DNA from: Hymenobacter glacialis
GTDB lineage: Bacteria; Bacteroidota; Bacteroidia; Cytophagales; Hymenobacteraceae
NCBI RefSeq assembly: GCF_001816165.1
Contig: NZ_MDZC01000057.1
Coordinates: forward strand, 62,001-126,000
Direction of reading: 5' to 3'
Length of the DNA stretch: 64,000 nt
A program made the position numbers and the translations under genes. Below the pieces are notes generated by a model. It had not been told where the DNA came from, made no database searches, and was given only the letters and a program-made list of their open reading frames with translations. Shown piece by piece: positions 17,713 to 26,801 of the stretch; within the stretch, counting starts at the first letter, position 1; each line of letters opens with the position of its first letter.

Positions 17713-17737
17713 CATCTGGGAGGTAACGTCAAAAACT

Positions 17738-17833
17738 AGAACGTCATGCTGAGCTTGCCGAAGCATCTTTACCACGAGAGTAAATCATTACTTCAGCGGT
17801 AGAGATGCTTCGGCAAGCTCAGCATGACGTTCT
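17738..17833. repeat. GTCATGCTGAGC palindrome, copy A
   Basis: Arms 17738-17773 and 17798-17833 match at 35 of 36 positions, with a 24-nt loop. The arm begins AGAACGTCATGCTGAGC and continues TTGCCGAAGCATCT. It fills the spacer between the oxygenase gene and chrA, ending 12 nt before the chrA start codon. Confidence 0.92.
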
Positions 17834-17845
17834 TTATTTTTCTGC

Positions 17846-19149
17846 ATGACCGTTCCTACGCCCCCCACTTCCCCGCCCTCCGCCGCCCCCGTTTCGCTGG
17901 AGCCGCCCCCGCGGCGGTCCGGCATCCGCACGCGGCGGGTGCGGGGTATTATTTTTTTGAAGGACGTGGCCGCGTTGGCCTTCACGGCCTTTGGGGGACC
18001 GCAGGCGCACCTGGCCATGATGTTCCGGCTGCTGGTGGACAAACGGCGCTACATCACCTCGGCTGAGCTGCTGGAGCTGCAGGCCCTGTGCGCGCTGCTG
18101 CCGGGGCCCACGTCTACTCAAACCATCACGGTTATCGGGTTTCGGCTGGGCGGGCCCAACCTGGCCTACCTCACGCTCCTGGTCTGGATGACGCCGTCCG
18201 TGACCCTGATGACCCTGGCGGCGCTCACCCTCAGCCACCTCGACCCGGTGCGCGTGGCGGCCCTGGTGCAGTTTGTGCAGCCCGTGGCGGTAGGTTTCGT
18301 GGCCTTTTCGGCCTACCGCATCGCCCAAAAAGTCATTCATACCAAAACGGCCGTCGGCCTGATGGTGTCGGCGGCATGATGGCCTATTTTTTCCAGCTGC
18401 CCTGGATGCTGCCGCTGCTGCTGGTGGCCGGCGGCGCCGTAACCACGGTGCGCTACCGCAAGCACGCCATTGTGCAGGAGAAAAAGCCCTTGCGTGTGGA
18501 GTGGGCCAATTTTATACTGTGGCTGGGGATTTTGCTGGGCGCGGCATTGCTGGGGCACTACACGCGCTGGCTGCCCGTGCGGCTGTTCGAAAACTTCTAC
18601 CGCAACGGCTCGCTGGTGTTTGGCGGGGGGCAAGTGCTGGCGCCGCTGCTCTACGCCGAGTTTGTGGAGTTCAAAGGCTACCTCACCGGGCCCGAATTCC
18701 TATCGGGCCTGGGCCTGGTGCAGGCAATGCCGGGGCCCAATTTTTCGATAGCCGCCTACATTGGGGCGCTGGCCATGCGGCCGGAGGGCGGGCCGGGAAT
18801 GCAGGTAGTAGGCGCGCTAGTGGGCACAGCGGGTATCTTTTTGCCCGGTACCTTTCTCATCTTCTTCGTTATTCGTTTCTGGGACCGGCTGCGGCAGTAC
18901 CGCGTGGTGCAGGCTTCGCTGGAAGGCATCAACGCAGTGAGTGCCGGGCTGGTGTACGCGGCTACGTTCCTGCTCTACCACCCGCTGCCCGACAAGTACC
19001 TCGCGCTGCCCTTCCAGTGGGGGCCCGTGCATACCCTGCCGGTAAATCCGCTGCTGGTGGGCACCACGTTTCTGCTGCTGCTGTGGGAAAAAATGCCGAG
19101 CGTGGCCATTGTAGCCACGGCGCTGCTGGCGGGTGCGCTTATCGGCTAG
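17846..19149 (+). pseudogene. chrA: Chromate transporter (CHR family), split by an apparent 1-nt frameshift
   Basis: The first frame (17846-18379, 177 aa) has the N-terminal CHR half: FTAFGGPQAHLAMM and the PGP motif LLPGPTSTQT. It stops at TGA 18377-18379 within the last helices of that half (KTAVGLMVSAA). The second frame continues from 18376 (257 aa): MMAYFFQLPWMLPLLLVAGG, then the second CHR half with FGGGQVLAPLLYAEF and AMPGPNFSIAAYIG. Restoring one base joins them into a normal-length two-domain chromate/anion transporter of about 434 residues. The junction reads ATGATG overlapping the TGA, so translational coupling of two proteins is also possible, but the break lies inside the first CHR domain, which favours a frameshift or base-call error. 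Confidence 0.8.
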
Positions 19150-19176
19150 CCGGCGTCGCTTTCGCGGGCGGGCCGG

Positions 19177-19662
19177 CTAGGGTTTCCATTTGAACGACTG
19201 CGCGTCCAGCGCCCGCATGGTGCAGAGCACGCCGTCGAGGTGGTCGCATTCGTGCTGCAGCAGCTCTGAGAGGCCGTCCTGCACGGGCCAGGTCTGGGGC
19301 TGCCAGTGCTCGTCGCGGTAGCGCACCGTGAGTGCGGTGTGCCGCCGCACGCGCACCAGCAGGTTGGGAAAGCTCATGCAGTCGTCCCAGAGCTCAAACT
19401 GTTCGTCGCTCGGCTCGGTCAGCTCGGGGTTCAGCAGCACCATGGGCCGGTCGATATTCAGGTACACCAGGCGCTTCATGATGCCCAGCTGCGGGGCCGC
19501 AATGCCGCGCCCAAACCCGTACCGGGCCCGTACCTCGCGCATCACATTGTCCAGGTCGGCTACCCAGCCGGCTACCAGGGGCAGGTCGGCCTCGGTTACC
19601 GGGGCACACGTTTCGTAGAGGCGCGGGTCGCCCAGCAGGAGCAGGTCAGCCAGGGTTTTCAT
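19177..19662 (-). CDS. Peptide deformylase-like protein with divergent motif 2
   Basis: 161 residues, with the three Def motifs: GRGIAAPQLG (51-60), WDDCMSFPN (C95, usual EGCLS) and QHECDHLDG (H137, E138, H141). The metal ligands Cys, His, His and the catalytic Glu are kept, so deformylation of N-formyl-Met is possible. The Glu-Gly before the Cys is replaced by Asp-Asp, suggesting a paralogue with altered specificity. ATG 19662 is chosen over the ATG at 19695 because MKTLADLLLLGDPRL is the normal start. It converges with chrA, 27 nt apart. Confidence 0.85.
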   Translation of the reverse strand: MKTLADLLLLGDPRLYETCAPVTEADLPLVAGWVADLDNVMREVRARYGFGRGIAAPQLGIMKRLVYLNIDRPMVLLNPELTEPSDEQFELWDDCMSFPNLLVRVRRHTALTVRYRDEHWQPQTWPVQDGLSELLQHECDHLDGVLCTMRALDAQSFKWKP

Positions 19663-19855
19663 GGGAGCCAAGGGCAGTTTGTGGAAAGCAGACAACTAGG
19701 GGTTTCGGCTAATTGGTGTAATAATGGCGATTATTACGCTGAAATTATAGCTTTGCGGGCTTGAGGATTTTTCAAGCCGGGGTACATTAGCCGTTTTCAA
19801 GCGCCACTTTTTGATTTTCAGCAGGCTCAAAATCTCCTGTTTATGCTTTGCTTTT

Positions 19856-20596
19856 ATGCCCTTACGTGAGGAGTTTGAACGAGACGGCAACTGGCTGTTC
19901 CAGAGAAGAAGTTGGCTGCCCTTGTTCCTGTACCCCTTCGTTATAGCAGTTATTTACTTCTACCCTGGCATTGCTTACGGCCATCTCACCAGTACTTTTT
20001 GGGGGCCGCTCTGCCTGGCGGTGAGCCTGCTGGGCCTGGGGGTACGGGCCCTCACCGTGGGCTTCACACCCAAGGGCACTTCGGGCCGGAACACGGAGCA
20101 GCAGGTGGCGGAAACACTCAACGAAACCGGCATTTACTCCGTGGTGCGGCACCCGCTCTATCTGGGTAATTTTCTGATGTGGCTGGGCATCATGCTGTTT
20201 CCGGGGGTCTGGTGGTTTGCCACCATTGGGGCCCTGGCATACTGGCTGTACTACGAACGGATTATGTACGCGGAGGAAGCCTTCCTGCGGCACACCCACT
20301 CGGCCCGCTATGAGGCGTGGGCCAGCCGCACGCCGACGTTTCTGCCCCGGCTGGGGGGCTGGGTGCCCTCCCGCCTGAGCTTTTGCTTACGCAACGTGCT
20401 GAAGCGCGAATACAATGGCTTGTTTGCTGCCATCACTTCCTTCGTGCTGCTCAATGCCATCGCCCACCTGTTCGTCGACTGGCGTTTCGCCATCGACTTC
20501 TTCTGGCAAGTGGTGTTTGGGGTGAATGCGGTGGTGTTTGTGGTGCTGCGCACCTTGAAAAAACAAACCAAAATACTCGACACCGAAGGCCGCTAA
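19856..20596 (+). CDS. ICMT/PEMT-like integral membrane methyltransferase
   Basis: 246 residues with about six membrane segments. The SAM/lipid motif is GIYSVVRHPLYLGNFLMWLG (about 101-120) followed by the conserved E-rich segment YYERIMYAEEAFLR. This is the pattern of isoprenylcysteine carboxyl methyltransferase and phospholipid N-methyltransferase families, which methylate membrane-embedded substrates. Bacterial members are of unknown substrate, often linked to lipid or surface polysaccharide genes; the convergent neighbour is a PlsC-like acyltransferase. ATG 19856 (MPLREEFERDG) is preferred to 19811. Confidence 0.82.
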   Translation: MPLREEFERDGNWLFQRRSWLPLFLYPFVIAVIYFYPGIAYGHLTSTFWGPLCLAVSLLGLGVRALTVGFTPKGTSGRNTEQQVAETLNETGIYSVVRHPLYLGNFLMWLGIMLFPGVWWFATIGALAYWLYYERIMYAEEAFLRHTHSARYEAWASRTPTFLPRLGGWVPSRLSFCLRNVLKREYNGLFAAITSFVLLNAIAHLFVDWRFAIDFFWQVVFGVNAVVFVVLRTLKKQTKILDTEGR

Positions 20597-20613
20597 CGGC
20601 CGAAATCTCTCAC

Positions 20614-22004
20614 TTATACGCCGGGCGGGAGCGGGCTGTCGCTTCCTACGGGCCGGCCCAGAAACTCGGCCCGGGCTTCCTGCAGCTGGCCCACCAGCGC
20701 GGCCCGCTGCCGCAGCAGGGCCGCTAGTTCGGTGGGAGCGCGGCGCGACAGGCGCAGGGCCCGGAGCGCTCGACGCGGGATGCGAGGCTCTCCCAATAGC
20801 CCAGGGCGTAGAACCCCGCAAAGGGCAGGCTCAGCAGGTACAGCGCCGTCAGGCGCCAGTCGTGGGTGAGCCAGTGGTTCACGGCCAGGGCTTGCAGGGC
20901 ATAGGCCAAGGGAAAGGTTATCATGCCCACCACCAGCATGATGGGGGCCACAAATTCTACTTCTTTAGTTGCGCGCTGGGCCACCACCGAAGGCAAAATA
21001 TAGGGCAGGAAATTATTGAGCACGCCGTAGAGCCACACGGGCAAACCCAAAACCAGGTTAAACAGGCCGGCCACGGAACCCCGCCGCTGCTCTTCCAGAG
21101 CGCTGTCGGTGAGGCCGTGCCGGCGCAGGTGGTCCAGGTAAGTCTGCAGTTCCAGGCGCATGGCCGCGAGGCGGCCGGGCGCGTGCTGCTCAAACCAAGC
21201 CAGGGCCTGCAGCAGGGTCTGGCTCAGTTGAAAATTGTCGTACAGCGTGTCGGGGTCGTCGTCCGGGTTCAGGTGGTTGGCGAAAGTCCGTTCCAGCTGC
21301 TGCACAAACGCGTCTTCGTCAGCATTGCGTGCAATGATGAGGTGCCGCTCCAGGGCTTGGCGAATGTCGTCGGTGAGCTGGTCGGCGGCGGCTTCGGGGT
21401 CCTGGGCGTACCGGGCGGCGTAGTCGGCCACCACAATGGGGCGGGCAATGTTAAGCAGCACGTCGGACCGAAAACGGGCGGGGTCGAAGTAATTGATGGC
21501 AATGGGCACCACCTTCAGGCCCAGCCGAAACCGGTACCGGGCCTCGGCGCCCAGGGCAATGCGGGCGGCGCCGGTTTTCAGGGGCCGCAGGCGGCGTTCG
21601 CTCACGCTGGTGCCCTCGGGAAAAATCATGAGGGTGCCGCCCTGGCCCAGGTAGTCGTAGCAGCGGCCGAAGGTGGCCTCGTTCTGGGCGGCAAGCTGGG
21701 CGTGCGTGGCGGGCTCGGCGCTGGGCTCGGCGTCCTGCCGCCGGTAGATGGGAATGGAGTTGCCGGACTGCAGAATGGCGCGCGACACGGGGTTTTTGAA
21801 AAACGTGCTTTTGGCCAGAAACGCCACCGGCTGGCGGCGGTTGATGGCCACCAGCAGCGGGTCCATCAGGGTGTTGGGGTGGTTGCTGGCAAAGAGCAAT
21901 GGCCCCGGCAGCGCCAGCCGCTCGCGATAACGCAACTCGATGCGGTGAAAAAACACCCGCAGCGCCACCTGCACAAACGGTTTGATAACGGTATAAAAAA
22001 GCAT
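20614..22004 (-). CDS. PlsC-like lysophospholipid acyltransferase with frameshifted C-terminal tail
   Basis: Acyltransferase motifs are clear: SNHPNTLMDPLL (HxxxxD) and the FPEGTSVSERRLRPLKTG block, so transfer of an acyl chain to a glycerol-phosphate-type acceptor at the inner membrane is likely. Two or three C-terminal membrane segments follow (LVLGLPVWLYGVLNNFLPYI; FVAPIMLVVGMITFPLAYAL). As read, the frame from ATG 22004 ends at 20724 with the odd tail ERSGPCACRAALPPN. Adding one base near 20775-20785 restores the natural tail (RALRLSRRAPTELAALLRQ, then RAALVGQLQEAR) and the stop at 20614. The coordinates given span this restored gene. ATG 22004 is preferred to 22094. Confidence 0.8.
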
Positions 22005-22082
22005 GGACCAAAGAGCGTTAGTCCCGCTAAGGTAGGCCAGCCGCCCGTGCTGCGCGGGTCGGGACTCCCGAAACAAAAAAAA

Positions 22083-22113
22083 TCCCCGCCACATCCGAAA
22101 AGGGTGGCGGGGA
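22083..22113 (-). terminator. Terminator of the DUF6799-like gene
   Basis: TCCCCGCCAC (22083-22092) pairs with GTGGCGGGGA (22104-22113), followed on the minus strand by a run of T. It lies between the DUF6799-like gene and the acyltransferase gene. Confidence 0.8.
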
Positions 22114-22145
22114 CTGCTGCGGCCGGAAAGGCCGGACTGTTAGGG

Positions 22146-22667
22146 CTAGCGCTTGGACTTTTCTTTGTCTCTGGCCCGCTTCTCAGCGATTTTGGCTTTG
22201 TCCTCGGCCAGCTTGGCTTTAACCTTGGCTTTGCGCTCGGCGTCTTCTTCCATTTTCTTGCGCTTGCCAGGATATTTCAGGTCGAAGGAGCGGGCCTTGG
22301 AAAGGCTGTCGGCTACCACAATGGAGCGGCGGGTAGTGACCCGTCCCGTGAGCGAAACCAGGTCGCCCTCAGTCAATTGAGTGGTGGTGCCATCGGTGGC
22401 CGTCACCAAGCCAGTGGTGCTGATGACAACGCCGTTCAGCAGCTTTTTGTCGGCAGTGGTGGGGTTGCTGATGCCCAGCTCCGTAAGGATAATGCGGCCA
22501 TCCTTCATGGTGAGGCCATCTTTCATGCCGGCGCCCATGTTGGTGGGGCGAGGGCGCGGTGCCACCGCGCCGGGCCGGCGAGCGGGAACGCGCGTTTGGG
22601 CCTGCGCCGTGGTGCCAGCCAGCAGGGCAATACCAATAATGAAGCTAAAGAGAAAACGAGTATTCAT
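22146..22667 (-). CDS. DUF6799-like secreted protein
   Basis: 173 residues. A signal peptide (ending AQAQ) precedes a Pro/Arg linker and a small beta-rich unit (LTMKDGRIILTELGI ... ATDGTTTQLTEGDLVSLTGRV), a KDG-x-M-like repeat resembling DUF6799 of Hymenobacter relatives. The C-terminal 50 residues are a highly charged Lys/Glu/Ala helix, likely a coiled coil. No enzymatic motif. Function unknown. Confidence 0.75.
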   Translation of the reverse strand: MNTRFLFSFIIGIALLAGTTAQAQTRVPARRPGAVAPRPRPTNMGAGMKDGLTMKDGRIILTELGISNPTTADKKLLNGVVISTTGLVTATDGTTTQLTEGDLVSLTGRVTTRRSIVVADSLSKARSFDLKYPGKRKKMEEDAERKAKVKAKLAEDKAKIAEKRARDKEKSKR

Positions 22668-22675
22668 GGAAAAAT

Positions 22676-22706
22676 GTAAAGTAGAATTTGTTGAATTAAT
22701 ATCAAA
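22676..22706 (-). promoter_or_regulatory. Possible promoter of the DUF6799-like gene
   Basis: On the minus strand TTTG (22706-22703) is followed after exactly 19 nt by TACTTTAC (22683-22676), a partial match to the Bacteroidota -33/-7 pair, just upstream of the start codon at 22667. The rest of the AT-rich gap 22707-23120 shows no convincing gene; an 84-codon minus-strand frame there lacks any family resemblance. Confidence 0.35.
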
Positions 22707-23120
22707 AGGCTAATAAGCGCACAATATACAGCTTATTTGTCTTGTACTATAACACTGCTATAATCTGTGAATGCAAAAAACGAGTTAAAGTCTAAATGAC
22801 TCAGTTATTAACTTTCAGCAATTGCATGCGTTCAAACAACTCCTTTCTAATATGATGCCAAAACTTCGGCGCCAGCCGTATATCACCTAAATATGTGCCT
22901 GCAGCTGCGCAATACAAAAAAGTAATTTCGGGCCTGTGCCTTCCGGCAGCCGGCACGTACTGCATAAGCACAAGCCGCTTAGATTGCCAGCGCCAGCGCT
23001 TACACCCGTTTAAGGTGGAGGCGGGAAGCAGTGAAAAAAGTGCTGCAACTGCCACATTAGTGGCCTGCTGCAGATTTTAGTTTCAGAAGCCCAATACCTT
23101 GCGCATTTCGCTCAGCCATT

Positions 23121-24053
23121 ATGGATTATAAAGACTACTACAACGTGCTGGGAGTGGAAAAATCAGCTACTAAAGAGCAGATTAAGAAAGCGTACCGCAA
23201 ACTGGCCCGCCTGCACCACCCCGATGTGAACCCCGACAACAAGGTGGCCGAACAGAAATTTAAGGAAGTAAACGAGGCGCACGAAGTACTCATAGACCCC
23301 GAAAAACGGAAGAAATACGACCAGTTTGGGGCCGACTGGCAGCGCTACCAGCAGCAGCCCGGCGGCGCGGAGCGCGGCGGCCGGCCCGGCGCGGGCTTCG
23401 ACTGGAGCCAGTACACCCAGGGCGGGGGCAGCCAGGGCCAGGGCAACCCCTTCGGTGAGGGCGAGGACTTTTCCGACTTCTTTGGCTCCATGTTCGGCAA
23501 CATGGGCGGCGGCCGGGCGGGCAGCCGCCGGCCCGCCGCCGGTGCCGACTACCAGGCCGAGCTGGAGCTGAGCCTGGAGGAAGCCTACCACGGCGGCCCC
23601 CGCACCATTGCCGTGAACGGCAAAAACCTGCGCCTGACCATTGCGCCCGGCGTGGCCGATGGCCAGTCCATTCGGCTGCGCGACCAGGGCGGACCGGGCC
23701 GCAACGGCGGCCCCAGTGGCTCGCTGCTCATCACCTTTCGCATCCGGCCCGATGCCCGCTACGCCCGCACCGGCGACGACCTGACCCACGATGTGCCCGT
23801 GAGCGTGTACAAGGCCCTGCTGGGGGGCGAGCAAACCGTGGAAACCCTCAGCGGCCCTGTTAAAATCAACATCAAGCCCGAAACCCAGAACGGCACGCGC
23901 CTGCGCCTTCGCGGCAAGGGCTTTCCGGTGTACAAAAAGCCCGGCGAGTTTGGCGACCTGTATCTGCGCCTCAGCCTGGCATTGCCCCAGCACCTTACCC
24001 CCCAGGAAAATGAATTAATCCGGCAGCTGGCCGCCCTGCGTCCCGACGCCTAA
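23121..24053 (+). CDS. cbpA: CbpA-type DnaJ-like co-chaperone
   Basis: 310 residues. The N-terminal J domain (1-70) has the HPD motif at 33-35 ([10 protein letters not shown]), needed to stimulate DnaK ATPase. A Gly/Gln/Arg-rich linker (about 75-140) follows, then the two C-terminal client-binding beta domains ([37 protein letters not shown]). There is no DnaJ zinc finger, which separates it from DnaJ and fits CbpA. The modulator gene cbpM follows after 18 nt. Confidence 0.93.
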   Translation: MDYKDYYNVLGVEKSATKEQIKKAYRKLARLHHPDVNPDNKVAEQKFKEVNEAHEVLIDPEKRKKYDQFGADWQRYQQQPGGAERGGRPGAGFDWSQYTQGGGSQGQGNPFGEGEDFSDFFGSMFGNMGGGRAGSRRPAAGADYQAELELSLEEAYHGGPRTIAVNGKNLRLTIAPGVADGQSIRLRDQGGPGRNGGPSGSLLITFRIRPDARYARTGDDLTHDVPVSVYKALLGGEQTVETLSGPVKINIKPETQNGTRLRLRGKGFPVYKKPGEFGDLYLRLSLALPQHLTPQENELIRQLAALRPDA

Positions 24054-24071
24054 TCCCGAAGCCCTGCAAAC

Positions 24072-24395
24072 ATGGCAACTTCCATTCTCACCCTTACTTA
24101 CCACGAGTGCTCGGTCCGCTACGGGCTGGGGCCGGCGGCGCTGCACGCTTTTTTGCAGGCCGGCCTGCTGCGCGCGGCGCCCGCCCCCGAAACCGTCATT
24201 GTGGACGAGCCCGACGACCTGCCCCGCCTGGCCCGCCTGCACCACGAGCTGGAACTGCCCCCCGAAGCTCTCGACGTTATCATGGCCATGCGCCAGCGGC
24301 TGGTGGAGCTGCAGGCGCAGCTAACCCACGAGCGCGCCCGCACCCGGCAGCTCGAAGACTTCTTGCGCGGCACCGGCCCCTTGGAGGAGTTGTAG
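24072..24395 (+). CDS. cbpM: CbpM-like chaperone modulator
   Basis: 107 residues, an N-terminal winged-helix/MerR-like segment (LTYHECSVRYGLGPAALHAF) and a C-terminal helix (LDVIMAMRQRLVELQAQLTH). Length and position right after the CbpA-type gene identify it as CbpM, which in Enterobacteria binds the J domain and inhibits the co-chaperone. Same operon as cbpA. Confidence 0.85.
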   Translation: MATSILTLTYHECSVRYGLGPAALHAFLQAGLLRAAPAPETVIVDEPDDLPRLARLHHELELPPEALDVIMAMRQRLVELQAQLTHERARTRQLEDFLRGTGPLEEL

Positions 24396-24497
24396 CGTTT
24401 CCATAGGCAATGCAATGAGCGGCAGTGCATGGCTTTTGAAGCAGCTTTCAGGGTTGCGCTGCTACCTTAGTACCTGCTCTACTCCGAAGCCGCGCCA

Positions 24498-25769
24498 ATG
24501 CTTTTTAGCTACAAACCACTGCCATTTGCCACTGCTTGCACGGCGCCGTTCTCGGGCCGCTACCGACTACACAACCAAATAAAGCCAGGCCTGGGCCCAG
24601 GCCTGCTGGGCCGCCGGGCTGCCTGGCAGGGGCTGTTAGCCGGACTGGTCCTGGCCTTGTCGGCTTGCAAGGCGAACCAAGCGGGCCCGGGAGCGGCGGC
24701 CCGGTTGGCTTCAACGGAAGTCGGGCGGCCTTTCGACCCCGCGGCGGTGCGGCCGCAATTAGCCCTTGCGCCGACTCAGGTACTGGTATTGGGCCTCACG
24801 CACCTTGATACCGCACCCGCTAACTTCCAGGTTTCGTGGCTGGAGCCCGTTTTGTGCAGGCTGCGGGCGTACAAACCGGATGTTATTCTGACCGAGGCCA
24901 TGTCTGGGGAGCAGGTAATGGCCCTGGATGCCTACGCTGCTTACCACGGCACCGCCGGACGATACGCCGGCCCGACGCTGAGCATGGCCAAAGCCGCCCA
25001 GGCCGACTTAAAGCTTACGGCTTCCCAAGCGTTGGTTGAGGCAAATTCATTGTGCCAAAAAGGGGGATTGACGCCGGCAAACCGTCGGCATCTGGCCAGT
25101 CTATTCGTTGCCGCCGCCGAGCCTTTTTCGGCCACTGTGCAGTGGATGCGCCTAGCTCCGGCAGAGCGAATAGCGGCCGACGGTGTTTCGCCGGCGCTGG
25201 TCAAAACTCTTAATAGCTTCGCCGGCCTGCGGAATGAGATAGTATCAATGGCAGCCCGTGTGGCGGCCGACGTGGGATTGGAGCGTCTCTACGGAGCCGG
25301 CGACCACCTGAGCGACGTGGCATCGCCAAGCAGTGAGGCGATGAAGGCCGTGGTCGCCGCCGAGCCCGGCCTCACGGACTTGTTCAACCACAACACGCCC
25401 GAGTTTCGCGCCGTGCCGGAGGAAGCCATGAAGCTGGCCGCCGCTTCCGAAATCATGTCCGTTTTTAAATGGAAGAACTCCTTGCGCTTCGGCAGACTAG
25501 ACGCCGACGCCCAATGCCAGTCGATGCTGCGCAGCGACAAGGCAGGCCGCACCGGCCGGCAATGGGTAGCGGCCTGGGAAGCCCAAAACTTGCGCATGGC
25601 CGTGGCAATTCGGGAAGCAACCGCGCCGATTGCGGGGGGCAGGGCGCTTCTAATCGTGGGCGCGGCCCACAAGCCCTATGTGGAAGCCTATCTGCGCACC
25701 TTCGCTGACGTGGAGCTGGTTTCGGTGCCGGCCATGCTGGAGGCCAAGCCAGCCGGCTGCGCCGAGTAG
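24498..25769 (+). CDS. DUF5694-like lipoprotein, TraB/Tiki-like fold
   Basis: 423 residues. Codons 1-44 precede a hydrophobic signal with lipobox LSAC (about residue 57), so the n-region is unusually long; no alternative ATG exists. The core starts TQVLVLGLTHLDT and ends ALLIVGAAHKPYVEAYL; the paired GxxH and GAAH motifs at the two ends recall TraB/PrgY/Tiki metal-dependent proteins. DILTEAMSGEQV-like acidic residues lie between. A family label DUF5694 is from memory of the pattern. Function unknown; likely periplasmic. Confidence 0.65.
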   Translation: MLFSYKPLPFATACTAPFSGRYRLHNQIKPGLGPGLLGRRAAWQGLLAGLVLALSACKANQAGPGAAARLASTEVGRPFDPAAVRPQLALAPTQVLVLGLTHLDTAPANFQVSWLEPVLCRLRAYKPDVILTEAMSGEQVMALDAYAAYHGTAGRYAGPTLSMAKAAQADLKLTASQALVEANSLCQKGGLTPANRRHLASLFVAAAEPFSATVQWMRLAPAERIAADGVSPALVKTLNSFAGLRNEIVSMAARVAADVGLERLYGAGDHLSDVASPSSEAMKAVVAAEPGLTDLFNHNTPEFRAVPEEAMKLAAASEIMSVFKWKNSLRFGRLDADAQCQSMLRSDKAGRTGRQWVAAWEAQNLRMAVAIREATAPIAGGRALLIVGAAHKPYVEAYLRTFADVELVSVPAMLEAKPAGCAE

Positions 25770-25891
25770 CCGCACTACGGTCATAGCAAGTGCCAGCGAG
25801 TCATTTCATCTATCATAAATCGGCTGGTTGGGGCACCCGTGGAGCGTAAACGCGGACTGCCGAACGCTTGCTTACTCAGCCATCGGCCCGC

Positions 25892-26641
25892 CTACGCCAC
25901 GGCCAGCGCCAGCAGCAGACCGGCCAGGGTAGCGCCCAGTTTGGGCCAGTTCAGCCGGTGCTCGGGGCTGGTTTCGAACAGGATGGTGGTGGAAACGTGC
26001 AGGAAATTGCCGGCCACCAGGCCCAATAGCGCCGCGTAAAGGCCGCCGCTCAGCAGCTCCGAGAGCACCACGTAGTTGCTCAGCACAATGCCCACCGGCG
26101 AGGCCAGCGCAAACAGCAGCAGCCAGGGCCACACCCGCCGAAAGCTGCCCAGCCGTAGGCGCAGCAGCGTGGCCAGCGCAAAGGCCGCCGGAATATGGTG
26201 CAGCGCCACCCCCACCACAATGGCGTAAAAGTTCTGGCTCATGTGGCCCACTTCCGGCGCGTGCACCAAGATGCTGCCTTCCAGAATGGAATGGATGACC
26301 AGCGCGCCCAGCAGCAGAAATGGCACGCGTCCGCCCGTATCGTGCGGTCCGTGGGCGGCTTCGTGATGCACATGGCCGTGCTCCACTCCCTGCGAAAACA
26401 CTTCCAGCAGCAGTTGCCCAAAAAAACCAGCCAGCACCCAGTAGCCCACCTGCGCGGGGCGGTCGGGCAGCATTTGCAGGGCCTCCGGCAATATGTGCGT
26501 GATGGTGAGGGTGAACAGGTATGCCCCGCTAAAGGCCAGCAGCGGCTTCAGCCACTGGCTGCCCCGGGCCACCGGCACCCATGCCGCCGCCGCGCCCGCG
26601 CCCAGCACCGTCACCAGCAGCAGAAAAATAGCAAACCCCAT
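25892..26641 (-). CDS. ZIP-family divalent metal transporter
   Basis: 249 residues and about eight membrane helices. The metal-site helices are TM4 (LLLGALVIHSILEGSILVHA) and TM5 (VVGVALHHIPAAFALATLL), with the HSxxEG and HHxPAA signatures of ZIP proteins. A His-rich cytoplasmic loop (VEHGHVHHEAAHGPHDTGG) lies between TM3 and TM4. Predicted to import zinc or a similar cation. Single gene. Confidence 0.9.
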   Translation of the reverse strand: MGFAIFLLLVTVLGAGAAAAWVPVARGSQWLKPLLAFSGAYLFTLTITHILPEALQMLPDRPAQVGYWVLAGFFGQLLLEVFSQGVEHGHVHHEAAHGPHDTGGRVPFLLLGALVIHSILEGSILVHAPEVGHMSQNFYAIVVGVALHHIPAAFALATLLRLRLGSFRRVWPWLLLFALASPVGIVLSNYVVLSELLSGGLYAALLGLVAGNFLHVSTTILFETSPEHRLNWPKLGATLAGLLLALAVA

Positions 26642-26652
26642 GGACGGATAGT

Positions 26653-26720
26653 GAAGAATGAGGAATGAAGAATGAGGAACTGCGCGGTGGGCAATTCCTC
26701 ATTCCTCATTCTGCCTTCCA
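26653..26720. repeat. Inverted heptamer array (GAAGAAT / GAGGAAT type)
   Basis: GAAGAAT, GAGGAAT, GAAGAAT, GAGGAAC (26653-26680) in tandem, a 14-nt loop, then the complementary run ATTCCTC, ATTCCTC, ATTCTGC. The whole can fold as a hairpin in the spacer between the ZIP gene start and the next gene. Confidence 0.8.
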
Positions 26721-26801
26721 AGAAAGCGGCAGCTTTGCTACCGCCAGCCGGCGGGCAAAGCTGCCACCCAAATAATGTGTAGTAACGACGAAACCGGCGG
26801 C

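Noticed and set aside
20862..22679. 605-codon open frame on the plus strand
   Set aside because: Antisense to the acyltransferase and DUF6799-like genes; low-complexity composition, no motif.
22801..23055. 84-codon minus-strand frame in the 22.7-23.1 kb gap
   Set aside because: No family resemblance, no promoter or terminator; composition not clearly coding.
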